64,000 bases of DNA from Gari tellinella (lineage: Eukaryota > Mollusca > Bivalvia > Cardiida > Psammobiidae). Positions within the stretch are counted from its first letter, which is position 1. Each line of letters starts with the position of its first letter. A program made the position numbers and the translations under genes. Where the stretch lies: contig OV277869.1 of the NCBI GenBank assembly GCA_922989275.2, positions 18,437,189 to 18,501,188 of the forward strand. The letters run 5' to 3'. The notes beneath the pieces are model-generated. The model searched no databases. It was given only the letters and a program-made list of their open reading frames with translations, and was not told where the DNA came from. This document shows positions 47,801 to 52,485 of this stretch, in pieces.

Positions 47801-49849
47801 CCATAGAAGCGCCTTTTAGCGCATTAAATTTATTCATCCACTGAAGAAAAAAGTTCCAATTTTTAGTCATGAAAATGAATGATGCGAAATATTTTCTAAA
47901 TTCTAGCAGATGATAGCTTAAAGCATGCTGAAAGTAAAGCAGAATGCACCTTTAGGCACATTCTGCTTTACTTTCAACCTGCTTTAAGTGGTCACTTCTC
48001 TTCAAAACTAGAAACAGGTTATGGGGTAATGGGTTAAAGCAGCTGATCTACAGCATAAAGTACTCACTCATTCTTAGTTGTCAGTTCAAGTAGTCCTCTA
48101 TTCTTCCTAATCATGAGCTTGACGACAGGGTAGTGGTCAAAGAAGGCAGCATGATGTATAGGTGCCCAGCCATCCTGGTCCGTGGCAAGAATGTTGGCAT
48201 AGTTAGCCAGTAGACATGCCACAGTATCCAGGGCCCCACATCTCGCAGCCACGTGAATAGCAGTAGGACCTAGACAATGAATATAATATACACATTCATT
48301 TCTTGAACAGAATTTTGCCTTACCATGGCACTTAGTTTATTATGTACACATTCATTTCTTAATCAAATACCCCAAAAGTACAGCTTTTTATGCCTCTAAT
48401 TCATTCTTCCCATGAAGAAAAAAATTCAAATTTATACAATGCATCATAAGAAATATTTCCTATATTCTGGCAGATGGTAGATTAAAGCAGGCTGAAAGTA
48501 AAGCAGAATGGCGCATTGTGTTTTACTTTCAACCTGCTTTAAGCGGTTACTTATCTTCAAAACCAGATAAAGATCAAGGGGTAATAGGTTAAACAGAATT
48601 TTGCCTCACCACTTAGTTTATTATGATTCTGACAAGATGTTATTTTTTCAGTTCTAAAAATATTTCATCATGTACTCTAGTTGTTAAAGTTGTTAAACGT
48701 CTAAATATTTGCAAATCTCCTTACAGCAAATGATAAGAATGAAACATTTTTTCCCTATCCTTGTTTATATAAAAGCTAAATGTAATAATGATGCTAAATA
48801 AGTAAATGAACATGAATATTCTATTATATAATTGTATAAAACAAGTATTTAATCAAAACTGAAATCAGGAAAAATGTTTGTATCAACATGTACTGGTAAT
48901 ACAACCAAACTCTTTGAAGAAGTCTGAATCTCAGTAAAAGCAGGTGACAGCTGAATCCAAGGCAGAAGTAAAGCAGAAAGCTCCTGTATGAGCTTTGTGC
49001 TTTACTTTTTACCTGCATTAAGCTGTCATCTGTATCAAAAACTGCTATTCCATATTGTTTTGCTTGATTGATTAACACAAATTTTAACTGTTTGTCATAT
49101 ATATAAATGGTACATGTACTTGGTTATTTAAAAAAATGAAAATTGTTTTTGCTACGTAATAATAGTTTTCCCTATGAAAGTAAAACTAATAAAAATGTAT
49201 GTAATTATATGAAACAATACATAAAAGAAAATCTTTCTGTAAAATAAAACATCCCTTGGGAAACAACAATTTCTCACATAACTACCCCTGTTTTCTATAG
49301 CGAACAACAATGACGAATATCCTTATCTCCTACATGTGTAAGATCACTTTGATGACATCACTATAACGTCACTATTTATAACGGCGTTTTGACGTCACCC
49401 GGGTTAATAAAAAATGCATATTGCTTTAAAAATTGCTTAAATCCTTGGTAATGTGAGAAAAAGAATCTGTCACTCGTTGATGTTTAAGACAAGTTGATCT
49501 CAAACTCGTCTAGAATAGAAAAGTTGTTAAGCTTGCCAAGGCTCGCTTAATAACATTTCAATTCTAGACTCGCTTGAGATCAGCTTGTCTTAAACATTGA
49601 CTCATGACAGATCCTATAAATCCATAAAACAATATTAATTGTAAATCATAAACTGCCTTTCAATCATTCAATGAGTGTAAATACACTTTTGCACATTTAG
49701 CAATATTCCAGAAATGCATATCACCAAAAGAGAAGTGAATCAATTAAGACAGAAATAGTGATTTGTTGAAGTAGAGATGGTACCTGTTTGTGGATCAGTT
49801 GGTGCTTGTTGCATTGTTAGTTGAGTTGTTAGTGTTAGCAAAGAGTTCA
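17618..49849 (-). CDS. ANKAR: ANKAR-like ankyrin and armadillo repeat protein (multi-exon gene span)
   Basis: Seen: a chain of minus-strand exons with consensus splice sites whose phases match: 49849-49784, 48269-48068, 47236-47028, 42710-42606, 36823-36410, 34617-34524, 34115-33968, 33354-33201, 32509-32348, 31602-31490, 30590-30474, 24202-24044, 23357-22933; then 17889-17618. The product has four ankyrin repeats (about residues 11-147), then armadillo repeats to about residue 760, and a basic S/T/P-rich tail. The order and the wording of the C-terminal ARM region (QIVVLARVI, LAHTRAGIP, ALGYLTFN, VGLPS) match the vertebrate ANKAR architecture as I remember it. ANKAR is poorly characterised; a scaffold role is all that can be inferred. 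The vertebrate protein has a long N-terminal part before the ankyrin repeats that I did not find, so the model may be 5'-incomplete or use an internal promoter. The last junction is out of phase, implying one missed exon. Introns are large and full of MITEs. Confidence 0.8.
18381..18575. mobile_element. E-family MITE
   Basis: CAGAGCTCCAGGTAAGG to CTTATCTGGAGCAGTG. The core 3 hairpin is CATTAGAATCGTCTC...GATGATTCTAATG. Confidence 0.75.
18940..19565. repeat. Degenerate low-complexity tract rich in CAGAT/ACAGA
   Basis: The motifs ACAGATGTATGTACAG and CAGATAGAT recur irregularly for ~620 bp on the plus strand. The frames on the minus strand here are open because of this composition, with Cys/Tyr/Ser-rich nonsense translations. 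Confidence 0.7.
19759..19940. mobile_element. Singleton hairpin element (M), ~180 bp
   Basis: ACACATTACCAGTTGACAGT mirrored by CACTGCCAACTGGTGATGTG, and GAGACGTTTTTGGCAG mirrored by CGCCAAAAACGTCGAG. The centre is CGCCTTGGCG. Near full-length inverted repeat. No other copy in the window. Confidence 0.75.
20196..20437. mobile_element. C-family MITE, eroded ends
   Basis: A clear core 2 hairpin TGCAGGCTGAAAGTAAAGCA with its complement at 20312-20377, and C-like flanks (TTTATTGCCTTTAGTTTATT, AGTAAAGGGTTAA). Confidence 0.65.
20780..20960. repeat. Diverged core 1 hairpin fragments
   Basis: ACAGACCCTGATCAGGGGTC at ~20790 and TGGGCCCCTCATTTGG...ATCCAAACTGTTT at ~20900. No intact termini. Confidence 0.4.
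21129..21379. mobile_element. B-family TTAA MITE, complete
   Basis: TTAACTCTTTCCTCCCTGAA to CTAGGGTTCAAAGAGTTAA, with the hairpin GATCAGAGGGCTCCTTTCGG and complement. Confidence 0.85.
21535..21720. mobile_element. E-family MITE
   Basis: GGCTCCAGATAAAGGG to CTTTTATCTGAAGCCCTT. The left arm of the core is diverged. Confidence 0.6.
21871..22119. mobile_element. A-family TA MITE, complete
   Basis: TACAGTGAAGAATACATTAT to GAATAACTTCTCCACTGTA. Core 1 hairpin GGAGCCTGATCAGACAATCG...GATCTGGCTCC. Confidence 0.8.
22240..22561. mobile_element. S-family TA element carrying a core 1 hairpin
   Basis: TACAGTGCTCCCTCTCTACC to GAAGGGAGCACTGTA. Inside, ATCCAGATTAGATGCCATGT with its complement is a core 1-type hairpin. 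Confidence 0.75.
22603..22891. mobile_element. C-family TTAA MITE (variant)
   Basis: TTAACCCTTTCCTCCCATAG to CTATGGGCATAAAGGGTTAA. Core 2 hairpin AAAGCAGGTTGAATATAAAG. It ends ~40 bp past the donor of ANKAR-like exon 23357-22933. Confidence 0.75.
22933..23357 (-). CDS. ANKAR: ANKAR-like exon, C-terminal armadillo repeats
   Basis: Acceptor TTCATTTCAG, donor AGTG/GTAAGA, 425 nt. It encodes IVVLARVIIDREKVSLTAQG, LLSSLAHTRAGIPDAM, SSVAIALGYLTFNRTA and MEDFKRAKTVGLPSQ. It ends in phase 2 after TG, which does not match the exon at 17889-17618. Confidence 0.9.
23400..23561. mobile_element. E-family MITE, partly deleted
   Basis: AGGGCTCCAGACAAGAGG to CTTATCTGGAGCCCTA. It starts ~35 bp upstream of the acceptor of ANKAR-like exon 23357-22933. 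Confidence 0.7.
23736..23987. mobile_element. C-family TTAA MITE, complete
   Basis: TTAACCCATTACCCAGTAAA to GGCTATGGGGTAATGGGTTAA. Core 2 hairpin AAAGTAAAGCAGAATGCGCC and complement. Confidence 0.85.
24044..24202 (-). CDS. ANKAR: ANKAR-like exon, armadillo repeat
   Basis: Acceptor GTTTCCTAG, donor CCAG/GTATAC, 159 nt, phase 0 at both ends. It encodes ETRLQAGMALTIFAFNNSPQ and a stretch ending HNCYAAFQ. The intron before it is 6.3 kb and repeat-filled. Confidence 0.85.
24236..24312. repeat. K-family half element
   Basis: GGCTCAAATCTGACCAATCA and GAACAAACTCAGACTCAACT form the right half of a K hairpin. It lies just upstream of the acceptor of exon 24202-24044. Confidence 0.6.
24606..25000. mobile_element. 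C-family MITE interrupted by another TTAA element
   Basis: CCTATACCTCATAGCCTGTT at the left, and GCAGGTTGAAAGGAAAGCAG and the rest of C at the right. The interruption at 24661-24801 lies at the TTAA of ACTTAAAGCAGG. Confidence 0.75.
24661..24801. mobile_element. 141-bp TTAA element nested in a C MITE
   Basis: TTAACCCATTAACTCATAAG to CTTAATGGGTTAA, with the interior repeat GTCAAAATGAGTMAGTATG. It contains neither core 1 nor core 2. Confidence 0.75.
25137..25262 (+). repeat. tRNA-derived SINE-like fragment
   Basis: An A-box-like TGGCCTAGTGG at ~25151 and a B-box-like GGTTTGAATCC at ~25193 stand at tRNA-like spacing in a GC-richer island. The part after the B box (GCAAACC...CTTCAATGCACTGAG) resembles the body of invertebrate tRNA-SINEs. 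No clean cloverleaf forms, so a working tRNA gene is unlikely. Confidence 0.55.
25372..25493. mobile_element. C-family MITE, internally deleted (122 bp)
   Basis: TTAACCCTTTACCCCATAGC to TTTATGGAATACTGGGTTAA. One arm of the core is lost. Confidence 0.65.
25659..25907. mobile_element. C-family TTAA MITE
   Basis: TTAACCCATTACCCCATAAA to GGCTATGGGGTAATGGGT. The right TTAA is mutated. Confidence 0.8.
26232..26473. mobile_element. C-family MITE
   Basis: TTAACCTCCACCCAATACTC to GGCTATGGAGTAATGGGTTAA. Core 2 is diverged. Confidence 0.7.
26652..26892. mobile_element. C-family MITE, reverse orientation
   Basis: TTACCCAATACCCCATAGCC at the left. The core 2 hairpin AAAGCAGGTTGAAAGTAAAG is intact. The right end is eroded after TATTTATGGGC. 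Confidence 0.7.
27316..27479. mobile_element. E-family MITE, internally deleted
   Basis: CAGGGTTCCAGATAAGAGG to CCCTTATCTGAACCTCTG. Part of the core 3 hairpin is lost. Confidence 0.65.
27517..27636. mobile_element. Singleton 120-bp hairpin (CAGGGACC ends)
   Basis: CAGGGACCCGACATTATTGA mirrored by TCAATCGTGTCTGGTCCCTG. The centre is ATATATAGAGTCTCTATATAT. Confidence 0.7.
27748..27931. mobile_element. H-family TA MITE
   Basis: TACAGTAAGGACTCTATACA to GTATCTAGTCCTGACTGTA. Confidence 0.8.
28148..28373. mobile_element. I-family MITE
   Basis: TTAACTCTTACTATATGCTA to ACCCAGCATGCAAAGAGTTA. The hairpin GGATCCTGATGAGATGCCAC is core 1 with GATGAG in place of GATCAG. Confidence 0.75.
28494..28719. mobile_element. 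TTAA element with core 2 hairpin, in tandem with a B element
   Basis: TTAACCGTTTCCTCCAAGTG to GGAGAAAGGGTTAA, hairpin AAGGCAAGATGAAAGTAAAG. It shares its right TTAA with the B element that starts at 28716. Confidence 0.65.
28716..28965. mobile_element. B-family TTAA MITE, complete
   Basis: TTAACCCTTTCCTCCCTAAA to TTAGGGTTCAAAGAGTTAA, hairpin CCAGAGGGCTCCTCAAGGAG. Confidence 0.85.
29079..29350. mobile_element. Two fused or diverged C-family copies
   Basis: AGCCCATTACCCCATAGCCT starts a C element that loses one arm. A second C-like core (AAAGTAGACTGAAGGTAAAG) follows at ~29265. Confidence 0.5.
29467..29669. mobile_element. D-family MITE (CAGGGCTGCCA ends, C-type interior), 6-bp TSD
   Basis: CAGGGCTGCCATTTCTTC to TATGGCAGCCCTG. 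The flanking direct repeat is GAACAC on both sides. The interior from GCAGATGGTAGCTTAAAGCA onward is the same as in C elements. Confidence 0.85.
29821..30070. mobile_element. A-family TA MITE, complete
   Basis: TA, then CAGTGGAGAATCTGTTATTC, mirrored by GAATAACAGATTCTCCACTG, then TA. The core 1 hairpin GGAGCCTGATCAGACACCGG is near the centre. Best-preserved A copy. Confidence 0.9.
30134..30274. mobile_element. K-family hairpin element
   Basis: GGTTCCAAGGTTATAAAGCT mirrored by CTTTATAACCTTGGAACC. The arms continue through GAGTTGAGTCTGAAG and TTGATTGGT. Confidence 0.8.
30474..30590 (-). CDS. ANKAR: ANKAR-like exon, armadillo repeat
   Basis: Acceptor TCCTTGCAG, donor TACG/GTAAGA, 117 nt, phase 0 at both ends. 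It encodes VAITLGCIVLSNTKNQDILN and FKFEVLLDLLKSNNT. Confidence 0.85.
30836..31415. repeat. 34-bp minisatellite, about 16-17 copies
   Basis: The unit is approximately TACTCAGACTTTGGATTCTA followed by ATCAGACACCAAGT. Copies vary by point changes and small deletions. It occupies the intron between ANKAR-like exons 31602-31490 and 30590-30474. Confidence 0.9.
31490..31602 (-). CDS. ANKAR: ANKAR-like exon, armadillo repeat
   Basis: Acceptor TATTTACAG, donor CGAG/GTAAAT, 113 nt. It encodes GVAYRNNKTTQSKIAEEDAI and PLLVKQLNNPVSEEVQVE. It ends in phase 0. An E-family MITE begins 19 bp upstream of the acceptor, and a 34-bp minisatellite begins about 75 bp beyond the donor. Confidence 0.85.
31622..31796. 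mobile_element. E-family MITE with 6-bp TSD
   Basis: CAGGGCTCCACTGAAATAAC to CTTATCTGGAGCTTTG, flanked by TAACAT on both sides. Core 3 hairpin CATTAGAATCATCTCGAAGA. Confidence 0.8.
31835..32090. mobile_element. C-family TTAA MITE, complete
   Basis: TTAACCCAGTAATCCATAAA to GGCTATGGGGTAATGGGTTAA, with an intact core 2 hairpin. Confidence 0.85.
32105..32229. mobile_element. Short B-type element without the core hairpin
   Basis: TTAACCCTTTGAACCCTAGC at the left. An inverted pair CAGTTTACATAGGACAAGTG...GTACACTGTTTG. The GATCAGAGGGCTCC core is absent. Confidence 0.6.
32348..32509 (-). CDS. ANKAR: ANKAR-like exon, armadillo repeat
   Basis: Acceptor ACGTTTTAG, donor GTCG/GTAAGT, 162 nt. It encodes CMMCIALGHESIENQNRLAQ and then LVRLLRRHKSSTKVTLMVIK. 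Phase 1 at both ends. Confidence 0.85.
32540..32693. mobile_element. D-family MITE, internally deleted, 6-bp TSD
   Basis: CAGGGCTGATATTTCTCCAG to TTATGGCAGCCCTG, flanked by TTGACC on both sides. The hairpin is collapsed to GCAGGCTAAACCTGC. Confidence 0.85.
32897..33140. mobile_element. S-family TA element
   Basis: TACAGTGCTCCCTCACTACA to GTAGGGAGGGAGCACTGTA. It holds half of a core 1 hairpin (GAATCCAGATCAGACGCC). It lies 60 bp from ANKAR-like exon 33354-33201. Confidence 0.8.
33201..33354 (-). CDS. ANKAR: ANKAR-like exon, armadillo repeat
   Basis: Acceptor TATTCCCAG, donor GTTG/GTAAGG, 154 nt. It encodes VEVREQGACALWSLAGVTKM, a typical armadillo helix pair. It ends in phase 1. An S-family MITE (32897-33140) lies 60 bp beyond the donor. 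Confidence 0.85.
33471..33680. mobile_element. C-family TTAA MITE, partial core
   Basis: TTAACCCATTACCCCATAGC to TATGGGGGATTGGGTTAA. One arm of core 2 is deleted. Confidence 0.75.
33677..33895. mobile_element. C-family MITE in tandem with the previous copy
   Basis: It shares the TTAA at 33677-33680. The core 2 hairpin AAAGCAGTTTGAAAGTAAAG is intact and the right end is GGTAATGGGTTAA. Confidence 0.7.
33968..34115 (-). CDS. ANKAR: ANKAR-like exon, armadillo repeat
   Basis: Acceptor GATATTTACAG, donor GAAG/GTAGGTG, 148 nt. It encodes PIVDLIKGRNVRVQVKAANA and FLDLDAPKVLIKLLK. It ends in phase 0. Confidence 0.85.
34244..34495. mobile_element. C-family MITE
   Basis: TTAATCTTTTACTCCATAGC to AGAGTAATGAGTTAA. 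It ends ~30 bp beyond the donor of ANKAR-like exon 34617-34524. Confidence 0.75.
34524..34617 (-). CDS. ANKAR: ANKAR-like exon whose 5' edge seeded a minisatellite
   Basis: Acceptor ATGTTTCAG, donor CAAA/GTAAGC, 94 nt. It encodes ILQAATAATIAAVSAVHEDN, an armadillo repeat. Its acceptor and first ~22 nt are repeated 21 more times in the intron immediately upstream. Only this copy continues into an open frame. Confidence 0.85.
34596..35947 (-). repeat. 61-64 bp minisatellite made of intron-exon boundary copies
   Basis: I count 22 occurrences of the motif, the first being the real exon edge and 21 lying tandemly in the intron upstream of it. Each unit, read on the minus strand, holds ATATGTTTCAG or a close variant, then CCATTCTTCAAGCTGCTACT, then ~35 bp of spacer. 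Units with CATATAT spacers (61 bp) lie near the exon and units with ACACAGAATATT (slightly longer) lie distally, showing two expansion phases. Confidence 0.95.
36410..36823 (-). CDS. ANKAR: ANKAR-like exon, armadillo repeats (414 nt)
   Basis: Acceptor CTTATTGCAG, donor TCAT/GTGAGTTA. It encodes about three armadillo repeats (GVPALVSLLRIDNEELQCVA, IAPLVNLLDSELEDVLVNAV, HGLEPLVEFL). It ends in phase 1 with a T that forms Ser with the next exon. Confidence 0.9.
36937..37190. mobile_element. C-family TTAA MITE
   Basis: GATTACCCCATAGCCTGTTT to TTTATGGGGTAATGGGTTAA with a full core 2 hairpin. Confidence 0.8.
37203..37403. mobile_element. G-family TA MITE
   Basis: TACAGTAAAGTACCTCTATA to CAATAGAGGTGTTTTACTAT. 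Core 2 variant AAAGTAAGATGAAAGTAAAG. Confidence 0.75.
37404..37541. mobile_element. I-family right half
   Basis: GGCGTCTCATCAGGATCTAA to GCATTCAAAGAGTTGG. The left half is missing, apparently cut by the adjoining G element. Confidence 0.65.
38259..38509. mobile_element. B-family TTAA MITE nested in E
   Basis: TTAACTCTTTCCTCCCTGAA to CTAGGGTTCAAAGGGTTAA, with an intact hairpin GATCAGAGGGCTCC. It sits precisely within the E core at a TTAA. Confidence 0.9.
38604..38847. mobile_element. F-family hairpin element nested in E
   Basis: GGGCCCATTTCATAAAACTT mirrored by AAGCTTTTATGAAAC. Central perfect arms TCTAATCCTGTCTTGTGACA. Confidence 0.85.
39077..39213. mobile_element. S-family TA element, short
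   Basis: TACAGCACTGCCTCCCTACA to GTAGAGAGGGAGCAGTGTA. Confidence 0.75.
39335..39595. mobile_element. C-family MITE, eroded ends
   Basis: AGCAGGGTGAAAGTAAAGCA core with its complement at ~39488-39552. Flanks recognisable (TTTATTCTTCCACTGA). Confidence 0.7.
40061..40463. mobile_element. C-family MITE with ~150 bp insertion
   Basis: TTAACCTTTTACTCCATAGC to TATGGGGTAATGGGTCAA. An unrelated AT-rich segment at ~40212-40365 interrupts the right part. Confidence 0.75.
40463..40913. mobile_element. B-family MITE interrupted by a C-family MITE
   Basis: CAACTCATTCACCTCTGATA opens a B copy, and GATCAGGGTTCAAAGGGTTAA closes it. A C copy (TTAACCGATTACCCCATAGA to ACTATGGAGTAATGC) lies inside at about 40525-40740. 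Confidence 0.7.
41566..41757. mobile_element. E-family MITE with perfect 6-bp TSD
   Basis: CAGAGCACCAGATAAGGG to CTTATCTGGAGCCCTG, flanked by TGTTTA on both sides. Core 3 hairpin CATTAGAATCGTCTCTTCGA. Confidence 0.9.
41819..41850. repeat. (AAT)n microsatellite
   Basis: About ten uninterrupted AAT triplets. Confidence 0.95.
41960..42200. mobile_element. C-family MITE, diverged
   Basis: CCCAATAGCCTGCTTCTAAT to TTTATGGGGTATAGGGTAA. Confidence 0.6.
42232..42466. mobile_element. C-family MITE
   Basis: GAACTCTTTATCCCCTAAAA to GGCTTTGGGGTAAAGGGTTAA with core 2. Confidence 0.75.
42606..42710 (-). CDS. ANKAR: ANKAR-like exon, start of armadillo region
   Basis: Acceptor CCATTGTAG, donor GCAG/GTGAGTCC, 105 nt, phase 1 at both ends. 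It encodes MLNSMDIKKKDSAVKCLEVL and then DHWRSILDAG, the first armadillo helices. Confidence 0.8.
42869..43262. mobile_element. C-family MITE plus an overlapping second core
   Basis: TTAACCATTTTCCCATTAGA to GGCTATTGGGTAATGGTTTAA, followed directly by another core 2 hairpin (AAAGCAGGCTGAAAGTAAAG) at 43158-43230. Confidence 0.7.
44098..44245. mobile_element. K-family hairpin element, near perfect
   Basis: GGTCAAAGGTTATAAAGAGT mirrored by CGCTTAATAACCTTGGACC. The arms continue through CAAGCATTTGATTGGTCAGA to a CCTAGG centre. Confidence 0.85.
44300..44516. mobile_element. C-family MITE, diverged
   Basis: AGCAGATGGTAGCTTAAAGC, core 2, and GGGTTATGGGTTAA. Confidence 0.6.
45323..45546. mobile_element. 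I-family MITE, complete
   Basis: TTAACTCTTACCATGCAAGT to ACCCAGCATGCAAAGAGTTAA, hairpin GTTTGGATCCAGATGAGACC. Confidence 0.8.
45775..45977. mobile_element. D-family MITE with C-type interior
   Basis: CAGGGCTGCCATTTCTCCGG to TTATGGCAGCCCTG. Flanks AAGGCA and AAGACA differ at one base. Core 2 hairpin inside. It lies ~180 bp from the candidate microexon. Confidence 0.8.
46156..46179 (-). CDS. ANKAR: Candidate 24-nt cassette microexon of the ANKAR-like gene
   Basis: TTTATTTGTAG is followed by 24 nt and then the donor GATG/GTAATA. Phase is 1 at both ends, so it can be included or skipped without shifting frame. Inclusion adds DMFKYNKD before DMLNSMD. Its first five nucleotides equal those of the next exon. 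Skipping gives the length I recall for vertebrate ANKAR here, so inclusion would be optional. Transcript evidence is needed to exclude chance. Confidence 0.4.
46769..46955. mobile_element. E-family MITE, eroded
   Basis: CAGGACTCTAGATAACAGG to CTAATGAGTAGTCACAGCAC. The right end is not clear. Confidence 0.5.
47028..47236 (-). CDS. ANKAR: ANKAR-like exon, ankyrin repeats 3-4
   Basis: Acceptor ACTTGCAG, donor GTGG/GTGAGTA. It encodes TPILLAASSGALSALTGLI and VSLAALRFHTNILEYLIEW, the third and fourth ankyrin repeats, then the linker into the armadillo region (VDVWEVLV). It ends in phase 1. Confidence 0.85.
47299..47536. mobile_element. J-family TTAA MITE, complete
   Basis: TTAACCCTTTCACGATCAAA to TGAGAGTGAAAGGGTTAA. 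Hairpin TTTTGATCCTGATCGGACAC and complement. It lies ~60 bp upstream of the acceptor of the ankyrin 3-4 exon. Confidence 0.9.
47796..48037. mobile_element. C-family MITE
   Basis: ACTCTTTACCCCATAGAAGC to GTTATGGGGTAATGGGTTAA, ending 30 bp from the donor of the ankyrin 1-2 exon. Confidence 0.8.
48068..48269 (-). CDS. ANKAR: ANKAR-like exon, ankyrin repeats 1-2
   Basis: Acceptor TTGTCTAG, donor GA/GTGAGTAC. It encodes two ankyrin repeats with the helix signatures TAIHVAARCGALDTVACLL and APIHHAAFFDHYPVVKLMI. It ends in phase 2 and completes an Asp codon with the next exon. Confidence 0.85.
48357..48594. mobile_element. C-family MITE, diverged
   Basis: AATCAAATACCCCAAAAGTA to AAGGGGTAATAGGTTAA with core 2. 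Confidence 0.7.
48943..49032. repeat. N-type hairpin
   Basis: GTGACAGCTGAATCCAAGGC...AGAAAGCTCC mirrored by TTACTTTTTACCTGC...AAGCTGTCAT. Confidence 0.65.
49463..49611. mobile_element. Singleton hairpin element (L) in the first ANKAR-like intron
   Basis: GATGTTTAAGACAAGTTGAT mirrored by CAGCTTGTCTTAAACATTGA, and CGTCTAGAAT mirrored by ATTCTAGACTCG. Outer ends ATCTGTCAC / CATGACAGAT. Confidence 0.75.
49784..49849 (-). CDS. ANKAR: ANKAR-like exon 1 (or first coding exon)
   Basis: Contains ATG at 49814-49812 followed by MQQAPTDPQTG and a donor ACAG/GTACCA. The trailing G joins with GT of the next exon to give Gly-Pro-Thr, the start of the first ankyrin repeat. If it is internal, an AG at 49851-49850 would make a 66-nt phase 1-1 exon adding VNSLLTLTTQLT before the Met. 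An in-frame TGA just beyond the AG stops further extension. Confidence 0.55.
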
Positions 49850-50049
49850 CTCAGCCCCAAAGAACCAAATATTAACTATTATCCTGCCATAGTCTCACAA
49901 AGTCCACTACGATATACCATGAATTCAATATTTACCTCATCACTGTTTTGATAATCATCTGTTTCAAAATTATGTTCCCTGCTTTTTGTTTCTTAAATTC
50001 AAAGTATAGGCATTCTGACTCGGAGAAAAGATCCGTATGACTATCAAAT

Positions 50050-50200
50050 AGTTCCGATCAAACAGTGTGGATCCAGATTGAAAGCAAGTAACTGGGTGTC
50101 TGATCAGACACCCAGTTACTTGCATCCAATCTAGATCAACACTGTTTGCAAATGCACATTGTGCATTCAGCCAAAGGCAATGAAGAGTTAGACACTTAGT
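50050..50200. mobile_element. Core 1 hairpin element with AAGTAACTGGGTGTCTGATC centre
   Basis: CAGTGTGGATCCAGATTGAA mirrored by TCCAATCTAGATCAACACTG. The centre is the perfect palindrome AAGTAACTGGGTGTCTGATC with its complement. Confidence 0.65.
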
Positions 50201-50499
50201 CTTTTACATGTAACTACTATGAGAATCATAAGAATGGATCCAAATCAGTGTCTTGATCAGGATCTAAACTGTTTATTACTGACAGTAACATAGCTCTTGG
50301 CAAGATAACGGTTAATATCAGATGTTGAGTTATAAGACAATATACATAATAAACACTCTCCATTTTCCAGCCCAACTCAGAAGTGTGTAAGTATCCATGT
50401 AGTAATACAAGTAAAATATCCAAATATGAATATCACTCACAAAACATGATACACAATCAAAGAATCATGTAGTCACTCACACAATATACAATCAAAAAG

Positions 50500-51420
50500 A
50501 TCATATAGTGATATTCTACAGTAAGCTCCAATAGTGAACACATCAGTTATGACTTCATATATTCCACTTTTTAAGGTCTCTGATGATTTCAGAATTATTA
50601 CCAATGCTTCAAGATCTTGAAATTTTCCATTAACACAATCAATTCTAATTATTAAAACATTTAGACTTGTTGGTGTAATTAAAGACTGGCTGCAGCAGAA
50701 AGCAAGATAAAGGTAAAGCAGAAAGCTCCTTTTACCATCATCTTGCTATAAGCTGCAGTGTGCCTTAAAAAAATAATTGCAACAAACTTTTTGAGTAATT
50801 CGTAATAGAGTTTAAACTGTAAACTGATATAGGTTTTTTCTAAGACCATTTAACATCAAAGCTTTACAACTGTTCTATGTCTTGAAACTCTCTACTCTTA
50901 GAAACAATATTGTCTTAGGTTATGACATAAACTCCAAACAATGCATGCAAATAGTTACAATACTGTCAAGTGTGTTTACAGCGAAATGCACGGCTGTATA
51001 TCAAAAAGCCACAAGTGTTTATATTTTGTTTTTACTACGCACTTATTCCTAAAACTATATATTTGTCGGGCCATATCAGGTATAAATAACAGTTCATTAC
51101 GAGAGGCCCTGCCACAAATTCTGACCACATTTAAACTCTTTTAGCATTTCAAATTCTTTAACAAAATTCTGCCACACTCAACAAGTAACCTTTTAGAAAC
51201 TTAACCCAAAATCTATTACAGTTTTGAAGCATGTTGAATCCAGATCATAACTTGACCAACACATTCCTTATAATGCCTTTTCATGATTTAATTCTGTTGT
51301 GTTACGGGTCCCAGATTTTTTTCTTCAGGTGACTCCTTAAAGCAGCTTGAAAGTAAAACAGAATTTATTCCTTACCTGCAGCCATCCTGTTTATTGTTAA
51401 CTAAGTACATGTATTTATTC
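50500..51420. other. AT-rich stretch with only hairpin fragments
   Basis: An N-type hairpin at ~50693-50758 (AGCAAGATAAAGGTAAAGCA) and a C fragment at ~51290-51400 are visible. I see no exon-like structure. Confidence 0.5.
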
Positions 51421-51422
51421 TC

Positions 51423-51660
51423 TTAACCCAATAACCCGTAAATATGCCATTTAACACCTTTAATTTATTCCTCCACTGAAAAAAATAGTTCCACTTTCTA
51501 CAGTCATGACTATGCACCTACAAAATATATTCTATACTATTGCAGATGGAAGCTAAAAGTAGGCTGAAAGTAAAGCAGAATAATCCTTGTTCTGATTTAT
51601 TTTCAATCTGCTTTCAGTGGTCACCTTTCTTTAAAACTAGAAACAAGCAATGGAGTAAAA
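51423..51660. mobile_element. C-family MITE
   Basis: TTAACCCAATAACCCGTAAA to AAGCAATGGAGTAAA. Core 2 is diverged. Confidence 0.7.
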
Positions 51661-52485
51661 CCTTGATACAACACAACATTAATGGTTAAAGAAAAATTAC
51701 TTAAGCTGACACTAGAGATGAAATAGAAATCAAGTGTCCCCATTGAAAAAAGACCTTCAAATGCTCATGTATTTGTTTGCAATTAAATTGTGTAAATTGT
51801 TCTTAAAATTTAAGTATTAGCAGGACATTTACCCCTGTCAGATCAAAGTCTTTATCCCCTCATTTGCATTTAAGGCTGTCAAAATATATTTGTAGATCGC
51901 ATTGAAAAGTATATGAGACAGTAAATCTTTTGTTTTGCCTTTGACTTTATAAGTATGCTCCTCTGTTCTTGCTCTTGCTCAATATTTTAAAGAAGAGCTT
52001 TAAAAAAAATGTGTGGGATTTTTTAAATCATTTTACCTTTTTTCTTTTAGCTAAACTTCTGTTTTGGTTTTGCATATAACCTGTATCAAGACATTTTACA
52101 TTTGATTAAAACTAAAATTTGTATTATTTATAAGCTTCAGATTTTGTTCAACTTTTTAAACTTTTATTTCAACTTTAATGCAACAACCTTTTGTTTTAAA
52201 CTTTTTATACAACCACCTATGTATTTAAACATTTTTTTTTCAACTTCCAAACAAAATTTGGTGCAACAAAAACAATATTATAATGTCTAGGGACCAAATA
52301 ATTTATTCGTAGGTGGGCACCTCAAAAAGCTGGTGTTAAGTTTTGCCCATCCAAACCATCTAATTGTAGTAAATCTATCTAAAACAAATACTTCAAATCA
52401 ATAAAACTCTGGCAAATTCTGCCCAAAAGCTTGAGGTACCTGGGTATCTTTGTTTGCATTTGCTACTAAAGATTCTTGACCCATT
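51661..52485. other. Repeat-poor AT-rich stretch
   Basis: No hairpin MITE, splice-bounded frame or tandem repeat recognised. The T-rich tract at 52020-52230 gives Phe-rich chance frames. Confidence 0.5.

Noticed and set aside
22929..48252. ANKAR-like exons as separate short prokaryote-style genes
   Set aside because: Each open frame ends at consensus donor and acceptor sites, phases chain correctly across twelve junctions, and the encoded repeats are continuous.
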